A stretch of DNA of 63,762 nucleotides, taken from contig NZ_LGHM01000178.1 in the NCBI RefSeq assembly GCF_001908185.1, positions 1 through 63,762 of the forward strand, given 5' to 3'. Shown here piece by piece: positions 9,984-20,591 of the stretch. How positions within the stretch are numbered: the first letter of the stretch is position 1; the number at the start of each line of letters is the position of its first letter. The notes under the pieces were generated by a model that had not been told where the DNA came from, ran no database searches, and saw only the letters and a program-made list of their open reading frames with translations. Position numbers and translations under genes: made by a program. This DNA is from Bradyrhizobium sp. AS23.2. GTDB lineage: Bacteria > Pseudomonadota > Alphaproteobacteria > Rhizobiales > Xanthobacteraceae.

Positions 9984-10871
9984 ATGGCCACGATCGCATT
10001 CATCGGTCTCGGCAACATGGGCGGCCCGATGGCCGCCAACCTGGTCAAGGCCGGCCATAAGGTGGTGGCGTTCGATCTTGTCGAGGCCTCCCGCAATCAG
10101 GCCAAGGCCGATGGCGCCAGCATTGCCGACAGCGCATCGGGCTCAGTGAAGGGTGCCGATGTCGTCGTTACCATGCTGCCGGCCGGCAAGCACGTGCTCG
10201 GCGTCTGGAACGAGATCGTTCCCGCCATGGCCAAGGGCGCGCTGATCATCGATAGCTCCACCATCGACGTTGAGAGCGCGCGGCAGGCGCATGCGCTGGC
10301 AGCCAAGCACGGCGTGCTCTCGGTCGACGCGCCGGTCTCTGGCGGTACGGGTGGTGCGAAGGGCGGTACGCTCACCTTCATGTGCGGCGGCGAGGAGAAC
10401 GCCTTTGCGGCGGCCAAGCCCGTGCTGGAGAAGATGGGCAAGAAGATCGTGCATTGCGGCGGCGCCGGCGCAGGCCAGGCGGCCAAGATCTGCAACAACA
10501 TGATCCTCGGCATTTCCATGATCGCGGTCAGCGAAGCGTTTGCGCTCGGCGAGAAGCTCGGGCTCTCGCACCAGGCGCTGTTCGACGTCGCCTCGACCTC
10601 GTCGGGCCAGTGCTGGTCGCTGACGACCTATTGCCCGGTTCCGGGCCCGGTGCCGACCTCGCCGGCCAACAACGACTACAAGCCGGGCTTCGCCTCGGCG
10701 CTGATGGTGAAGGATCTGACGCTGGCGCAGGACGCCGCCAAGGCCGCGGGCGCGGCAACGCCGCTCGGCAAGCATGCGCAGGAGATCTATCAGTCTTTCG
10801 ACGCAGCCGGCCAGGGCGAGGTGGATTTTTCCGGAATTATCAAGCACGTTCGCGGCCTCGCTGGAAAATAG
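9984..10871 (+). CDS. mmsB: 3-hydroxyisobutyrate dehydrogenase
   Basis: 295 residues. It oxidises 3-hydroxyisobutyrate to methylmalonate semialdehyde, the substrate of MmsA. The beta-hydroxyacid dehydrogenase signature is complete: the Rossmann motif FIGLGNMGGPMAANLVKAGH at the N terminus, the substrate-binding motif DAPVSGGTGGAKGGTL near residue 120, and the catalytic Lys in GAGQAAKICNNMILG. The ATG at 9984 is preferred over the one at 9978 because GGAGGA (9971-9976) is then 7 bp away. It is the last gene of the core valine cluster. Confidence 0.94.
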   Translation: MATIAFIGLGNMGGPMAANLVKAGHKVVAFDLVEASRNQAKADGASIADSASGSVKGADVVVTMLPAGKHVLGVWNEIVPAMAKGALIIDSSTIDVESARQAHALAAKHGVLSVDAPVSGGTGGAKGGTLTFMCGGEENAFAAAKPVLEKMGKKIVHCGGAGAGQAAKICNNMILGISMIAVSEAFALGEKLGLSHQALFDVASTSSGQCWSLTTYCPVPGPVPTSPANNDYKPGFASALMVKDLTLAQDAAKAAGAATPLGKHAQEIYQSFDAAGQGEVDFSGIIKHVRGLAGK

Positions 10872-10886
10872 CGGGGCTTTGCTCGC

Positions 10887-11025
10887 AGCCCGGATGGAGC
10901 CAACGGGTAGGCGCGAAGCGCCGCCCGATGGCAGGCTCCGCGAAATCCGGGACAGCCTCTCCAAGTTGCGTAGCCGGGTCCCGGTTTGCGCTTTGCCCTC
11001 CATCCGCGCTACGCTCGAAGCTCAA
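10887..11025. repeat. degenerate palindromic intergenic repeat
   Basis: AGCCCGGATGGAGC at the left and CCTCCATCCGCGCT at the right are imperfect inverted arms around CGCGAAGCGCC-type inner palindromes. It resembles REP/BIME elements; no second copy of this family is seen in the window. Confidence 0.5.
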
Positions 11026-11042
11026 TTCGACGGGCTCGGACC

Positions 11043-12761
<1,719 letters not shown>

Positions 12762-12775
12762 TCAAAGTACGCTCG

Positions 12776-12898
12776 TCATTCCGGGGCGCGCGGAGCGCGA
12801 GCCCGGAATCCATTGCGCGGCACACACCGCGGTGCGATGGATTCTCAGATGCGCAATTGCGCATCATAGTTCGATGCTGCGCATCGCCCCGGAATGAC
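12776..12898. repeat. palindromic intergenic repeat (TCATTCCGGGGCG family)
   Basis: TCATTCCGGGGCGCG ... GAGCCCGGAATCCAT ... ATCGCCCCGGAATGAC. Five copies occur in this window: here, 14541-14648, 25138-25263, 26990-27094 and 33048-33181. Confidence 0.88.
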
Positions 12899-12915
12899 GG
12901 CACTAGGAGTTATCA

Positions 12916-13392
12916 ATGAACGAAGTCTGGAAGAAGCCGCCGATTACGCTAGAGGCCTATCAGGCCATGGTCGGCAAGGAGATCGGCGTATCGTCGTGGC
13001 ACCTGATCGATCAGCCCCGCATCGACACCTATGCCGACGTGATCGAGGATCATCAGTTCATCCACGTCGATCCCGAGCGTGCGAAGGAGACCGCCTTCGG
13101 CACCACCATCGCGCACGGCTTCCTGACGATGTCGCTGATGTCGATCATGTCCTACGAGGTGATGCCTGTCATCGCGGGCGCCACGATGGGCGTCAATTAC
13201 GGCTTCGACAAGCTGCGCTTCATCTCGCCGGTGCGATCGGGAAAACGCGTCCGCGGCCGTTTCGTGCTGGCGGAAGCCAAGCTGCGCAAACCGAACGAAT
13301 TGCAGTCCCGCACCAACGTGACGGTGGAGATCGAAGGCGAGGACAAGCCCGCGCTGGTCGCTCAGTGGCTCGGCCTGATCTATTTCGCTTAA
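12916..13392 (+). CDS. MaoC-like (R)-enoyl-CoA hydratase (NodN-like)
   Basis: 158 residues, one hotdog domain. The hydratase-2 motif is at residues about 41-70: YADVIEDHQFIHVDPERAKE followed by FGTTIAHGFLTMSLMS, with the catalytic Asp and His in place. The family covers R-specific enoyl-CoA hydratases and the nodulation protein NodN. It probably hydrates a trans-2-enoyl-CoA to the (R)-3-hydroxyacyl-CoA, the substrate type used by the SDR enzyme encoded next. AGGAGT lies 5-10 bp before the ATG. Confidence 0.88.
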   Translation: MNEVWKKPPITLEAYQAMVGKEIGVSSWHLIDQPRIDTYADVIEDHQFIHVDPERAKETAFGTTIAHGFLTMSLMSIMSYEVMPVIAGATMGVNYGFDKLRFISPVRSGKRVRGRFVLAEAKLRKPNELQSRTNVTVEIEGEDKPALVAQWLGLIYFA

Positions 13393-13463
13393 ATCTGACC
13401 GCCACGGTCGGACTTGACCCGGCCATCCATCGCTGCTCAAAAGCTGACCGAAGTCGGGGCTTC

Positions 13464-13591
13464 CCCTCTCCCCTTGTGGGAGAGGGTGCCTCGCGAAGCG
13501 AGGCGGGTGAGGGGTCTCTCTCCGCGAATTCATCTGCCGAGAGAGACCCCTCATCCGGCGCTTGCGCGCCACCTTCTCCCACAAGGGGAGA
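13464..13591. repeat. long palindromic repeat (CTCCCCTTGTGGGAG family)
   Basis: CCCCTCTCCCCTTGTGGGAG at the left is mirrored by CTCCCACAAGGGGAGAAG at the right, with inner arms GGGTGAGGGGTCTCTCTC / GAGAGACCCCTCATCC. It lies between the MaoC and SDR genes and supplies the purine-rich leader of the SDR gene. Confidence 0.85.
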
Positions 13592-13616
13592 AGGAAGAAG
13601 AAGCAGGAACTACACA

Positions 13617-14534
13617 ATGGCAATCAGGTTCGACGGACGCGTCGCCATCGTCACCGGCGCGGGCAATGGTCTGGGGCGCGCGCATGCGCTGGGATTGGCG
13701 AGCCGCGGCGCCAAGGTCGTCGTCAACGATTTCGGCGGCGCGCGTGACGGTACCGGCGGCTCGCTCTCGCCGGCGGAAGCCGTGGTCGAGGAGATCCGCA
13801 AGGCTGGCGGCACCGCGATGGCGGATGGCGCCGATGTCTCGAATTTCGAGCAGGTCACCGCCATGGTCGAGCGCGCCACCAAGGAATGGGGCAGTGTCGA
13901 CCTGATGTGCGCCAATGCCGGCATCCTGCGCGACAAGTCGTTCGGCAAGATGGAACCCGCCGATTTCCAGAAGGTGCTCGACGTGCACCTCGTCGGCACC
14001 TTCTATTGCTGCAAGGCGGCCTGGGCCGGCATGCGCGACCGCAACTACGGCCGCATCGTGCTGACGACGTCGTCCTCCGGCCTCTACGGCAATTTCGGCC
14101 AGGCCAATTACGGCGCGGCGAAGTCCGGCATGGTCGGCCTGATGAACGTGCTGGCCGAGGAAGGCCGCAAGAACAACATCCGCGTCAACATCATCTCGCC
14201 GACGGCGGCGACCCGCATGACAGAAGAGCTGCTGCCGCCGCAGGCGCTGCAGCTGATGAAGCCGAATGCGATCACGCCCGCGGTGGAATACATGCTCAGC
14301 GAGGACGCGCCGACCCGCACCATCATGGGCGCCGGAGCCGGCTCCTTCGCGGTGATCAAGATTCTGGAGAGCGAGGGCATCAACCTGCCGGAGTCCGAGT
14401 GGACCCCGGACGCGGTCGCCGCGCATTTCGCCGAGATCAGCGACATGTCGAAAGCCAAGGCGCTGCAGGGCGCGTTCGAGCAGACCCAGAAATACGTCGC
14501 GCAGGCCGCGGCAAGGGCGGGTATCAAGCTCTGA
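13617..14534 (+). CDS. SDR family 3-hydroxyacyl-CoA dehydrogenase-like protein
   Basis: 305 residues. The N-terminal cofactor motif TGAGNGLGRAHALGLASRGA and the acidic VVNDFGGARDGTGG match the SDR domain of peroxisomal multifunctional enzyme 2, which makes 3-ketoacyl-CoA from (R)-3-hydroxyacyl-CoA. The catalytic triad is visible as S in VLTTSSSGLYG and Y/K in ANYGAAKSG, with the NAG-type motif CANAGILRD. A much longer in-frame reading back to 12894 crosses the MaoC gene in another frame and a repeat, so it is rejected in favour of ATG 13617. Together with the MaoC protein it reproduces the two reactions of MFE-2 as separate genes. Confidence 0.88.
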   Translation: MAIRFDGRVAIVTGAGNGLGRAHALGLASRGAKVVVNDFGGARDGTGGSLSPAEAVVEEIRKAGGTAMADGADVSNFEQVTAMVERATKEWGSVDLMCANAGILRDKSFGKMEPADFQKVLDVHLVGTFYCCKAAWAGMRDRNYGRIVLTTSSSGLYGNFGQANYGAAKSGMVGLMNVLAEEGRKNNIRVNIISPTAATRMTEELLPPQALQLMKPNAITPAVEYMLSEDAPTRTIMGAGAGSFAVIKILESEGINLPESEWTPDAVAAHFAEISDMSKAKALQGAFEQTQKYVAQAAARAGIKL

Positions 14535-14540
14535 CCGTGC

Positions 14541-14648
14541 CGTCATTCCGGGGCGATGCGCAGCATCGAGCCCGGAATCCATCGTGCCACAGAATCCGCC
14601 GCCCAATGGATTCCGGGCTCGCGCCCAAGCGGGCGCGCCCCGGAATGA
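14541..14648. repeat. palindromic intergenic repeat (TCATTCCGGGGCG family)
   Basis: TCATTCCGGGGCGATGCGCA ... CCCGGAATCCAT ... ATGGATTCCGGGCTCGCGCC ... CCCCGGAATGAC. Same family as 12776-12898. Confidence 0.88.
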
Positions 14649-14657
14649 CATTCTCCG

Positions 14658-14770
14658 TCATGGCCGGGCAGAAGAGCGAAGCGCGTCTTCGCGCTAGATG
14701 TCCCGGCCATCCACGTTCTTGGCAGCGCGCGCGTAGCTCTCGTGGATGCCCGGGACAAGCCCGGGCATGA
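14658..14770. repeat. palindromic intergenic repeat (GTCATGGCCGGGC family)
   Basis: GTCATGGCCGGGCAGAAG at the left, GTCCCGGCCATCCACG in the middle and GTGGATGCCCGGGACAAGCC ... GGGCATGAC at the right form nested inverted arms. It sits directly behind another repeat family member. Confidence 0.75.
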
Positions 14771-14811
14771 CGACCTGTTCTTCGGCGTTCAGCTTGGCCT
14801 AAACTCCCGCC

Positions 14812-16041
14812 ATGACCACAACCGAAACTCATGTCGCCGTCATCGGAGCCGGTCCTGCCGGGCTGATGGCGGCGGAGGTGCTGGCGCAGGGCGGCGCCCG
14901 CGTCACCGTGTACGACGCGATGCCGTCAGCCGGCCGCAAGCTCCTGATGGCAGGCCGGGGCGGGCTCAATCTCACCCACAGCGAGCCGCTGCCGCAGTTC
15001 ATAGCGCGCTATCGTGGGGCGGCGCCAAAGCTGCAAGCGGCGATCGCGGCGTTTTCGCCGGACGCCCTGCGCGCCTGGAGCGAAGCGCTGGGCGAGCCGA
15101 CCTTTGTCGGCTCCAGCGGGCGCGTGTTTCCGAAGGCATTCAAGGCGTCCCCATTGCTGCGCGCGTGGCTACGGCGGCTCGATGCCGCCGGCGTGCGGTT
15201 CGCGTTTCGTCATCGCTGGAGCGGCTGGGTTGATGAGGGGCGGCTACAGTTTCAAACACGCGACGGCGCCCCTGCGATCGCGGCCGACGCCACCGTGCTG
15301 GCACTCGGCGGCGCGAGCTGGCCGCGCCTTGGCTCCGACGGCGGCTGGACGACAATTCTGGCCGACAAGGGCGTTTCGATCGCGCCGCTGCGGCCCGCCA
15401 ATTGCGGCTTCAGCGTCGCCTGGTCCGATATCTTCCGCACGCGATTCGAAGGCCAGCCGCTCAAGGGGATTGCGCTGACCTTTGGCCCGCACAGCCTGCG
15501 CGGCGAGGCCATCGTCACGCAGGCGGGCATCGAGGGCGGAGCGATCTATGCGCTCTCAGCCGAACTCCGCGAGGCGATAGCCGAGAGCGGCGAGGCGGTC
15601 CTGCACATCGCATTGCGGCCCGATCTCGAACATGCCGAGCTGGTCAGGCGGCTGTCGGTATCGCGCGGCAAGCAGTCGTTCTCCAACTTCCTGCGCAAGG
15701 CCGCGCAGCTTTCGCCAGTGGCCGTCGGCTTGTTGCAGGAGGCCAGGATCGGTGCGGGGCAATCGTTGTCGGCGATGCCGCCCGCGCAGTTGGCGGAGCT
15801 CATCAACGCCGTCCCGATCAAGCTCACCGGCACGGCGCCCATCGCGCGCGCGATATCGAGCGCCGGCGGCGTTTCGTTCGACGAGCTCGACGCTGACTTC
15901 ATGATCCGCAAACTGCCCGGCGTGTTCGCCGCCGGTGAGATGCTGGATTGGGAAGCGCCGACGGGCGGCTATCTGCTCCAAGCCTCGTTTGCGACTGGTG
16001 CAGCCGCGGGCAGGGGTGTGTTGGGGTGGCTCAACTTGTAG
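14812..16041 (+). CDS. FAD-dependent flavoprotein of the HI0933/BaiN-like family
   Basis: 409 residues. The dinucleotide-binding motif AVIGAGPAGLMAAEVLAQGG opens the protein and is followed by the family-specific AGRKLLMAGRGGLNLTHSE. The second FAD contact is the C-terminal GVFAAGEMLDWEAPTGGYLL, and ATVLALGGASWPRLGSDG is in the centre. These are hallmarks of the aminoacetone-oxidase/HI0933-like flavoproteins, whose physiological role is mostly unknown; some reduce bile-acid enones or unsaturated substrates. The stop codon TAG is the first three bases of a downstream palindromic repeat. No operon partner is evident. Confidence 0.85.
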   Translation: MTTTETHVAVIGAGPAGLMAAEVLAQGGARVTVYDAMPSAGRKLLMAGRGGLNLTHSEPLPQFIARYRGAAPKLQAAIAAFSPDALRAWSEALGEPTFVGSSGRVFPKAFKASPLLRAWLRRLDAAGVRFAFRHRWSGWVDEGRLQFQTRDGAPAIAADATVLALGGASWPRLGSDGGWTTILADKGVSIAPLRPANCGFSVAWSDIFRTRFEGQPLKGIALTFGPHSLRGEAIVTQAGIEGGAIYALSAELREAIAESGEAVLHIALRPDLEHAELVRRLSVSRGKQSFSNFLRKAAQLSPVAVGLLQEARIGAGQSLSAMPPAQLAELINAVPIKLTGTAPIARAISSAGGVSFDELDADFMIRKLPGVFAAGEMLDWEAPTGGYLLQASFATGAAAGRGVLGWLNL

Positions 16042-16122
16042 GATGGGTAGAGCGAAGCGAAACCCATCATTTCCAGCACCCGCCAAGTGCCGATGGGTTT
16101 CGCTTCGCTCTACCCATCCTAC
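16039..16122. repeat. palindromic intergenic repeat (GGATGGGTAGAGCGAAGCGAA family)
   Basis: TAGGATGGGTAGAGCGAAGC ... GCTTCGCTCTACCCATCCTA forms a long hairpin. Other copies are at 17233-17315 and 42284-42366, with a half copy at 41401-41430. Its first TAG is the stop codon of the flavoprotein gene. Confidence 0.9.
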
Positions 16123-16129
16123 GAAGCCC

Positions 16130-17209
16130 CTACCGCAGCTTCCCGCGCGCCGCGACCGGCAGCGTGCCGATGATCTCCTCGCCGCGCACCATCACCACCT
16201 CGTCCATCATGTTGACGACGACGCAGACGTGGTTCGGCACGATGCGGACGACGTCGCCGACATTGGGACGCGTGTTGCTGCGGGAGAGGTCGAGAAAGCC
16301 GTGCTCCTCGGCGAAGCGGGCGATCTTGGCTTCGGGGTGCTCGAGGATCAAGCCGTGGCCGTCGAGCCCGCCGGTGTCCGACGTCAGCGTCTTCGAGCCG
16401 GCATCGAGAATCCCGCGCTCGGGCGCGGCGCGGCTGACGACCGTCGAATAGATGTGCAGCGCGCAGTCGTCCCAGGTGGCGACGCCGGCCGCGACCTGCA
16501 TGCGGTCGTTGTAGATGTAGGTGCCGAAGCGATGCTCGGTGCCGCCCTTGAGCTTGCCGAGATTATTCAGGTTCGGCGTGCCGCCGGTCGAGACGATCCT
16601 GGCCTCCAGCCCGTGCGCGCGCACGCCGGCCAGCGCCTCGTCGTAGAATTTCTGCGCATCTGCCCACCCGGTCTCGGTCGGATACATCATGAAGCCGGCG
16701 AATTGCAGTCCCTTGGACGCGGCGATCTCGCGCGCCAGCGCAACGGCTTCGGCCGGGGTCTCGACGCCGGCACGCTTGCGGCCCGTGTCACACTCGACGA
16801 CAACCGAGAGCGGACGGCCCGACGCCGCCGCAGCCTTGGGCAGCCCGGCGACGACGGTCGAGTTGTCGGCGGCGACCGTCATGTTCGCCTTGGCCTGCAG
16901 CGCGCCGAGGCGCGCCATCTTCTCCTCGCCCAGCAGGTTGTAGCTGATCAGGATGTCGTCGATGCCGGCATTGGCCATGATCTCGGCCTCGCCGAGCTTC
17001 TGGCAGGTGATGCCTTTGGCGCCGCCTGCGATCTGCATCTTCGCGATCGTCGGGTTCTTGTGCGTCTTGATGTGGGGACGATTGGCGACGCCGGCGTCAT
17101 CGCAGGCCTTCTGGATTCGCGCGATGTTGCGCTCGACCTTGTCCATGTCGATGACGGCGCAGGGCGTGCCGTATTCGCGGGCGATTTTGGCGGCGAGGGG
17201 AGTGGTCAT
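16130..17209 (-). CDS. D-threonine aldolase-like PLP enzyme (DSD1 family)
   Basis: 359 residues with an alanine-racemase-type N-terminal barrel. The PLP lysine is in RPHIKTHKNP near residue 48, followed by KGITCQKLGEAEIMANAGI. The C-terminal metal-binding motif of D-threonine/D-serine aldolase-type enzymes is seen as VPNHVCVVVNMMDEV. Likely reaction: retro-aldol cleavage or dehydration of a D-3-hydroxyamino acid such as D-threonine, D-serine or 3-hydroxyaspartate, requiring a divalent metal. Which substrate is open. It is flanked on both sides by copies of the same palindromic repeat. Confidence 0.85.
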   Translation of the reverse strand: MTTPLAAKIAREYGTPCAVIDMDKVERNIARIQKACDDAGVANRPHIKTHKNPTIAKMQIAGGAKGITCQKLGEAEIMANAGIDDILISYNLLGEEKMARLGALQAKANMTVAADNSTVVAGLPKAAAASGRPLSVVVECDTGRKRAGVETPAEAVALAREIAASKGLQFAGFMMYPTETGWADAQKFYDEALAGVRAHGLEARIVSTGGTPNLNNLGKLKGGTEHRFGTYIYNDRMQVAAGVATWDDCALHIYSTVVSRAAPERGILDAGSKTLTSDTGGLDGHGLILEHPEAKIARFAEEHGFLDLSRSNTRPNVGDVVRIVPNHVCVVVNMMDEVVMVRGEEIIGTLPVAARGKLR

Positions 17210-17232
17210 GTGATCTCTCTGTTTTCGGCCCC

Positions 17233-17315
17233 GTAGGATGGGTAGAGCGAAGCGAAACCCATCAGAACCAATTCCCTTTGCGCGATGGGTTTCGCTTCGC
17301 TCTACCCATCCTACG
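17233..17315. repeat. palindromic intergenic repeat (GGATGGGTAGAGCGAAGCGAA family)
   Basis: GTAGGATGGGTAGAGCGAAG ... CTTCGCTCTACCCATCCTAC. The copy lies between two genes on the same strand, about 1.2 kb from its sister at 16039. Confidence 0.9.
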
Positions 17316-17317
17316 AT

Positions 17318-19129
17318 TTAAGCCTGTTCAATCTCCTCGCGGAGCATTTCCAGTTCGAGCCAGCGCTCTTCGGCGGCGGACAGTTCTTCATGCGCCTTGG
17401 CGATGGCGGCGGACGTATCGTCGAATTTCTTGCGATCCTTGGCGTAGAGATTGGGATCGTCGAGCACGCGCTGCAGTTTTGCAATATCGGCGTGGAGCGT
17501 CTCGATCTTCTTCGGCAGCGTTTCCAGCGCATGCTTCTCGTTGAAGCTCAGTCGCCGTTTTGGCGCCGCGGCGGGAGCGGTCGGACGCTCCTCCTTCTTC
17601 TCGGCGGGGGCTGGCGCCTTCGCAGTCTCGCGCTTCAAGTCCGCGCCGCGCTGCGCCAGCATGTCGCTGTAGCCGCCGGCATATTCGATCCACTTGCCAT
17701 CGCCTTCCGGCGCGATCACCGAGGTGACGACGCGGTCGAGGAAATCGCGGTCGTGGCTGATCAGGATCACAGTGCCCTCGTAATCGCCGAGCATCTCCTC
17801 GAGCACGTCGAGGGTATCGAGATCGAGATCGTTGGTCGGCTCGTCCAGCACCAGAAGGTTCGACGGCTTCGCCAGCGCGCGCGCCAGCATCAGGCGGCCG
17901 CGCTCGCCGCCTGAGAGCACTTCGAGCGGCGTGCCGCGCTGCTCCTGCGCGAACAGGAAGTCCTTCATGTAGCCGACGACGTGCTTCGGCTTGCCGCCGA
18001 CCATGACATGATCGCCGCGGCCGCCGGTCAGCGCCTCTGCCAGCGTCGATTTGGGATCGAGGCTTTCGCGGTGCTGGTCGAGCGTCGCCATCTCCAGATT
18101 GGCGCCTAAACGCACCGTGCCAGAGTCCGGCTCCGCGCCGCCAGTGAGCAGATTGACCAGCGTGGTCTTGCCGGCGCCGTTCGGCCCGATGATGCCGAGC
18201 CGGTCGCCGCGCTGGATGCGGGTGGAGAAATTCTCGACGATCTTGCGCTCGCCATAGGCCTTGGTGACGTTCTTCGCCTCGATCACCAGCTTGCCGGATT
18301 GCTCGGCCTCGGCGGCGGCGAGCGTGGCGCTGCCCGCCGTGCCGCGATAGTTGCGGCGCTGGTCGCGCAGCGCATGCAGGTTGGCGAGCCGCTTGACGTT
18401 GCGCTTGCGCCGACCGGAGACGCCGTGGCGCAGCCAGTGCTCCTCGTCGACGATCTTGCGGTCGAGCTTATGCTGATCGCGCTCTTCCTCGGCCAGCACC
18501 TCGTCGCGCCAGGTCTCGAACGAGGCGAAGCCGCGGTCGATCTGCTTGATCCTGCCGCGGTCGAGCCACGCGGTCGAACGAGAGAGATTGGTGAGGAAGC
18601 GGCGGTCGTGGCTGATGAGCACCAGTGCGCTGCGGCGGCTGTCGAGCTCCTTTTCCAGCCACTCGATGGTGGAGAGATCGAGATGGTTGGTCGGCTCGTC
18701 CAGCAGCAGGATGTCAGGCGAGGGCGCCAGCACACAGGCCAGCGCCGCGCGGCGCGCTTCACCGCCCGAGAGATTTTGCGGATTCTCGTCGCCTGTGAGC
18801 CCGAGCTGCTCCAGCAGATAGCGCGCCTGATGATGGTCGTCGCCGGGCGCAAGGCCTGCCTCGACATAGGCGAGCGAGGTCTTGTGGTCGCCGAAATCCG
18901 GCTCCTGCTGCAAATATCGAACGGTAGCGCCCGGTTGCACGAAGCGTGTGCCGGCATCGGGCTCGACGATGCCCGCTGCGATCTTCAGCAGCGTCGACTT
19001 GCCCGAGCCGTTGCGGCCGATCAGACAGACGCGTTCGCCCGGTGCGACATTGAGCTCGACGCCGCTGAGCAGCGGCGTACCGCCAAAGGTCAGCTTGATG
19101 TCTTTCAGTTGAATCAGCGGCGGCGCCAT
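17318..19129 (-). CDS. uup: ABC-F ATPase, Uup-like
   Basis: 603 residues with two ABC domains and no membrane segments. First Walker A IGRNGSGKSTLLK with signature NLSGGEARRAALA and Walker B ILLLDEPTNHLD; second Walker A IGPNGAGKTTLVN with signature VLSGGERGRLMLA and Walker B LLVLDEPTNDLD. The last 80 residues form an Ala/Glu/Lys-rich coiled coil (HALETLPKKIETLHADIAKL), which is the Uup C-terminal domain that binds branched DNA. Uup proteins act on ribosomes and affect precise excision and DNA-structure tolerance. The ABC-F family is certain; the uup name rests on the C-terminal domain. Confidence 0.88.
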   Translation of the reverse strand: MAPPLIQLKDIKLTFGGTPLLSGVELNVAPGERVCLIGRNGSGKSTLLKIAAGIVEPDAGTRFVQPGATVRYLQQEPDFGDHKTSLAYVEAGLAPGDDHHQARYLLEQLGLTGDENPQNLSGGEARRAALACVLAPSPDILLLDEPTNHLDLSTIEWLEKELDSRRSALVLISHDRRFLTNLSRSTAWLDRGRIKQIDRGFASFETWRDEVLAEEERDQHKLDRKIVDEEHWLRHGVSGRRKRNVKRLANLHALRDQRRNYRGTAGSATLAAAEAEQSGKLVIEAKNVTKAYGERKIVENFSTRIQRGDRLGIIGPNGAGKTTLVNLLTGGAEPDSGTVRLGANLEMATLDQHRESLDPKSTLAEALTGGRGDHVMVGGKPKHVVGYMKDFLFAQEQRGTPLEVLSGGERGRLMLARALAKPSNLLVLDEPTNDLDLDTLDVLEEMLGDYEGTVILISHDRDFLDRVVTSVIAPEGDGKWIEYAGGYSDMLAQRGADLKRETAKAPAPAEKKEERPTAPAAAPKRRLSFNEKHALETLPKKIETLHADIAKLQRVLDDPNLYAKDRKKFDDTSAAIAKAHEELSAAEERWLELEMLREEIEQA

Positions 19130-19131
19130 GA

Positions 19132-19635
19132 TCAGCCTTGGCTCGAATTCTGGCTCGTCGCGACCTGATGAGTGCGGCGGCGCTGGATCCGGCGCAGCGT
19201 CTGGTCGAGCGCCGAAAGGAAGGCGGAGCGGTCGCGCGGCGCGAAGGACCTCGGTCCACCGGTGACCTCGCCGGCCGAGCGCAAATCCGTCATCAAATTG
19301 CGCACCGCCAGCGTCATCCCGATCGATTCTTCCGTGAACGGCTTTCCGTTCGGTGCGATCACGTCCGCACCGGTCTTCACGCAGCGGCTGGCCAGCGGAA
19401 TGTCTGATGTCACGACCACGTCGCCGGGGCCCGCGCGCTCCGCGATCCAGTCGTCGGCGGCGTCCATGCCCGCGCCGGCGGCGATGCGCTCGATCAGCGG
19501 ATCCTGCGGCACGCGGATGAAGTTGCCGGCGACCACGCTCACGGGCACGCCGTGCCGGATCGCGACGCGGTAGATCTCGTCCTTCACCGGACAGGCGTCG
19601 GCGTCGACATAGATGCGGGTGGGGGTGTCAGTCAT
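19132..19635 (-). CDS. YaiI/YqxD family protein (UPF0178, PIN-like nuclease fold)
   Basis: 167 residues from the ATG at 19635. The family signature is clear: IYVDADACPVKDEIYRVAIR at the N terminus, GAGMDAADDWIAE and DVVVTSDIPLASRCVKTGA in the centre, and LMTDLRSAG plus GPRSFAPRDRSAFLSALDQT at the C terminus. The conserved acidic residues (DAD, DD, SDIP) resemble a PIN-type nuclease site, but no function is proven for the family. It is 2 bp upstream of uup on the same strand and is probably co-transcribed with it. Confidence 0.88.
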   Translation of the reverse strand: MTDTPTRIYVDADACPVKDEIYRVAIRHGVPVSVVAGNFIRVPQDPLIERIAAGAGMDAADDWIAERAGPGDVVVTSDIPLASRCVKTGADVIAPNGKPFTEESIGMTLAVRNLMTDLRSAGEVTGGPRSFAPRDRSAFLSALDQTLRRIQRRRTHQVATSQNSSQG

Positions 19636-19742
19636 TCGCCGCGTGGTACCCCATTCGGGCCGCAAAGGCGAGGGGATTGACCCCAGTTCCTCAGGGCCTA
19701 CCATCGCCCCTGAAACAACAAGAATATAGGGGAAGCCCAATC

Positions 19743-20543
19743 ATGCCGAACCGGCTCGAAACCTACCGCGTCGAGGCCTACAACACCGCCAAGCAGTCCG
19801 AAAACAAGATGCATGACGACACGGTGGCGCGCCGCTTCGGCTTCTCCGGCGGGCTGGTGCCGGGCGTCGATGTCTTCGCCTACATGATGCATGTGCCGGT
19901 GGCGCGCTGGGGCCGCGATTTCCTGTCGCGCGGGCTGATCGATGCCCGCTTCATCAAGCCGGTCTATGATGGCGAGACCGCCGATGTCGACGCGACCGAA
20001 CACAATGAGCTTCTCACGATCGAGGTGTTCAGTCGCACTGAGCTCTGCGCAACGGGGACGGCCTCGCTGCCGGCCACCGCGCCGGTGGTTTCGCTGGGCG
20101 ACTATGTCGCGGCCCCGGCTGTCGCCGAGCGCAAGCCCGTGAGTCCCGCGACGTTCGAGACCGGCAAATGGCTGGGCACGACGCCCCGGCGCTGGGCCGG
20201 AAGGGACGCGTCCGACTATCTCGCCGATATCAGGGAGGCCGACCCGATCTTCGCGCGCGAAGGGCTCGGTCATCCCGGCCTGATCCAGCGCGTCATGAAC
20301 CGTGTGCTGGTGGACAATACGATCCTGGGGCCGTGGATCCACGTCGGCAGCCGCATGCACCTGCTGTCAGCCGCACGCGCCGGCGACGAGATCACCGCGC
20401 GGGCCAGGGTCACCGCGAACTACGAGAAGAAGGGCCACCGCTTCGTCGAGCTCGACGCGCTGGTCGTCGCCAACGGCACGACGCCGCTGGCGCATTGCCA
20501 GCACACGGCGATCTACCAGCCGCGCGAACAGGCGGCGGCGTAA
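19743..20543 (+). CDS. MaoC-like double-hotdog protein
   Basis: 266 residues from the ATG at 19743, with the RBS region TATAGGGGAAG just upstream. An N-terminal half containing FGFSGGLVPGVDVFAYMMHV and a C-terminal half with LLSAARAGDEITARARVTAN and HRFVELDALVVANG suggest a double-hotdog fold related to MaoC dehydratases. The clear hydratase-2 Asp/His motif is not intact, so it may be a thioesterase- or hydratase-like enzyme of unknown substrate, or a non-catalytic relative. It is divergent from the yaiI-uup pair. Confidence 0.65.
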   Translation: MPNRLETYRVEAYNTAKQSENKMHDDTVARRFGFSGGLVPGVDVFAYMMHVPVARWGRDFLSRGLIDARFIKPVYDGETADVDATEHNELLTIEVFSRTELCATGTASLPATAPVVSLGDYVAAPAVAERKPVSPATFETGKWLGTTPRRWAGRDASDYLADIREADPIFAREGLGHPGLIQRVMNRVLVDNTILGPWIHVGSRMHLLSAARAGDEITARARVTANYEKKGHRFVELDALVVANGTTPLAHCQHTAIYQPREQAAA

Positions 20544-20591
20544 GGCGCGGGTCGGAGGCAGTTGGGTAGTACGCACTTGCCCCAAAGACGG

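Noticed and set aside
12894..14534. A single 546-codon reading frame covering the MaoC gene region, a repeat and the SDR gene
   Set aside because: Its first 240 codons are the MaoC gene in the wrong frame plus a palindromic repeat; the MaoC protein is clear in another frame (12916-13392) and the SDR protein begins naturally at 13617.
16130..17236. Long open plus-strand frames opposite the D-threonine-aldolase-like gene
   Set aside because: High GC produces long antisense frames; composition (Arg/His/Asp-rich, no motifs) is that of a shadow.
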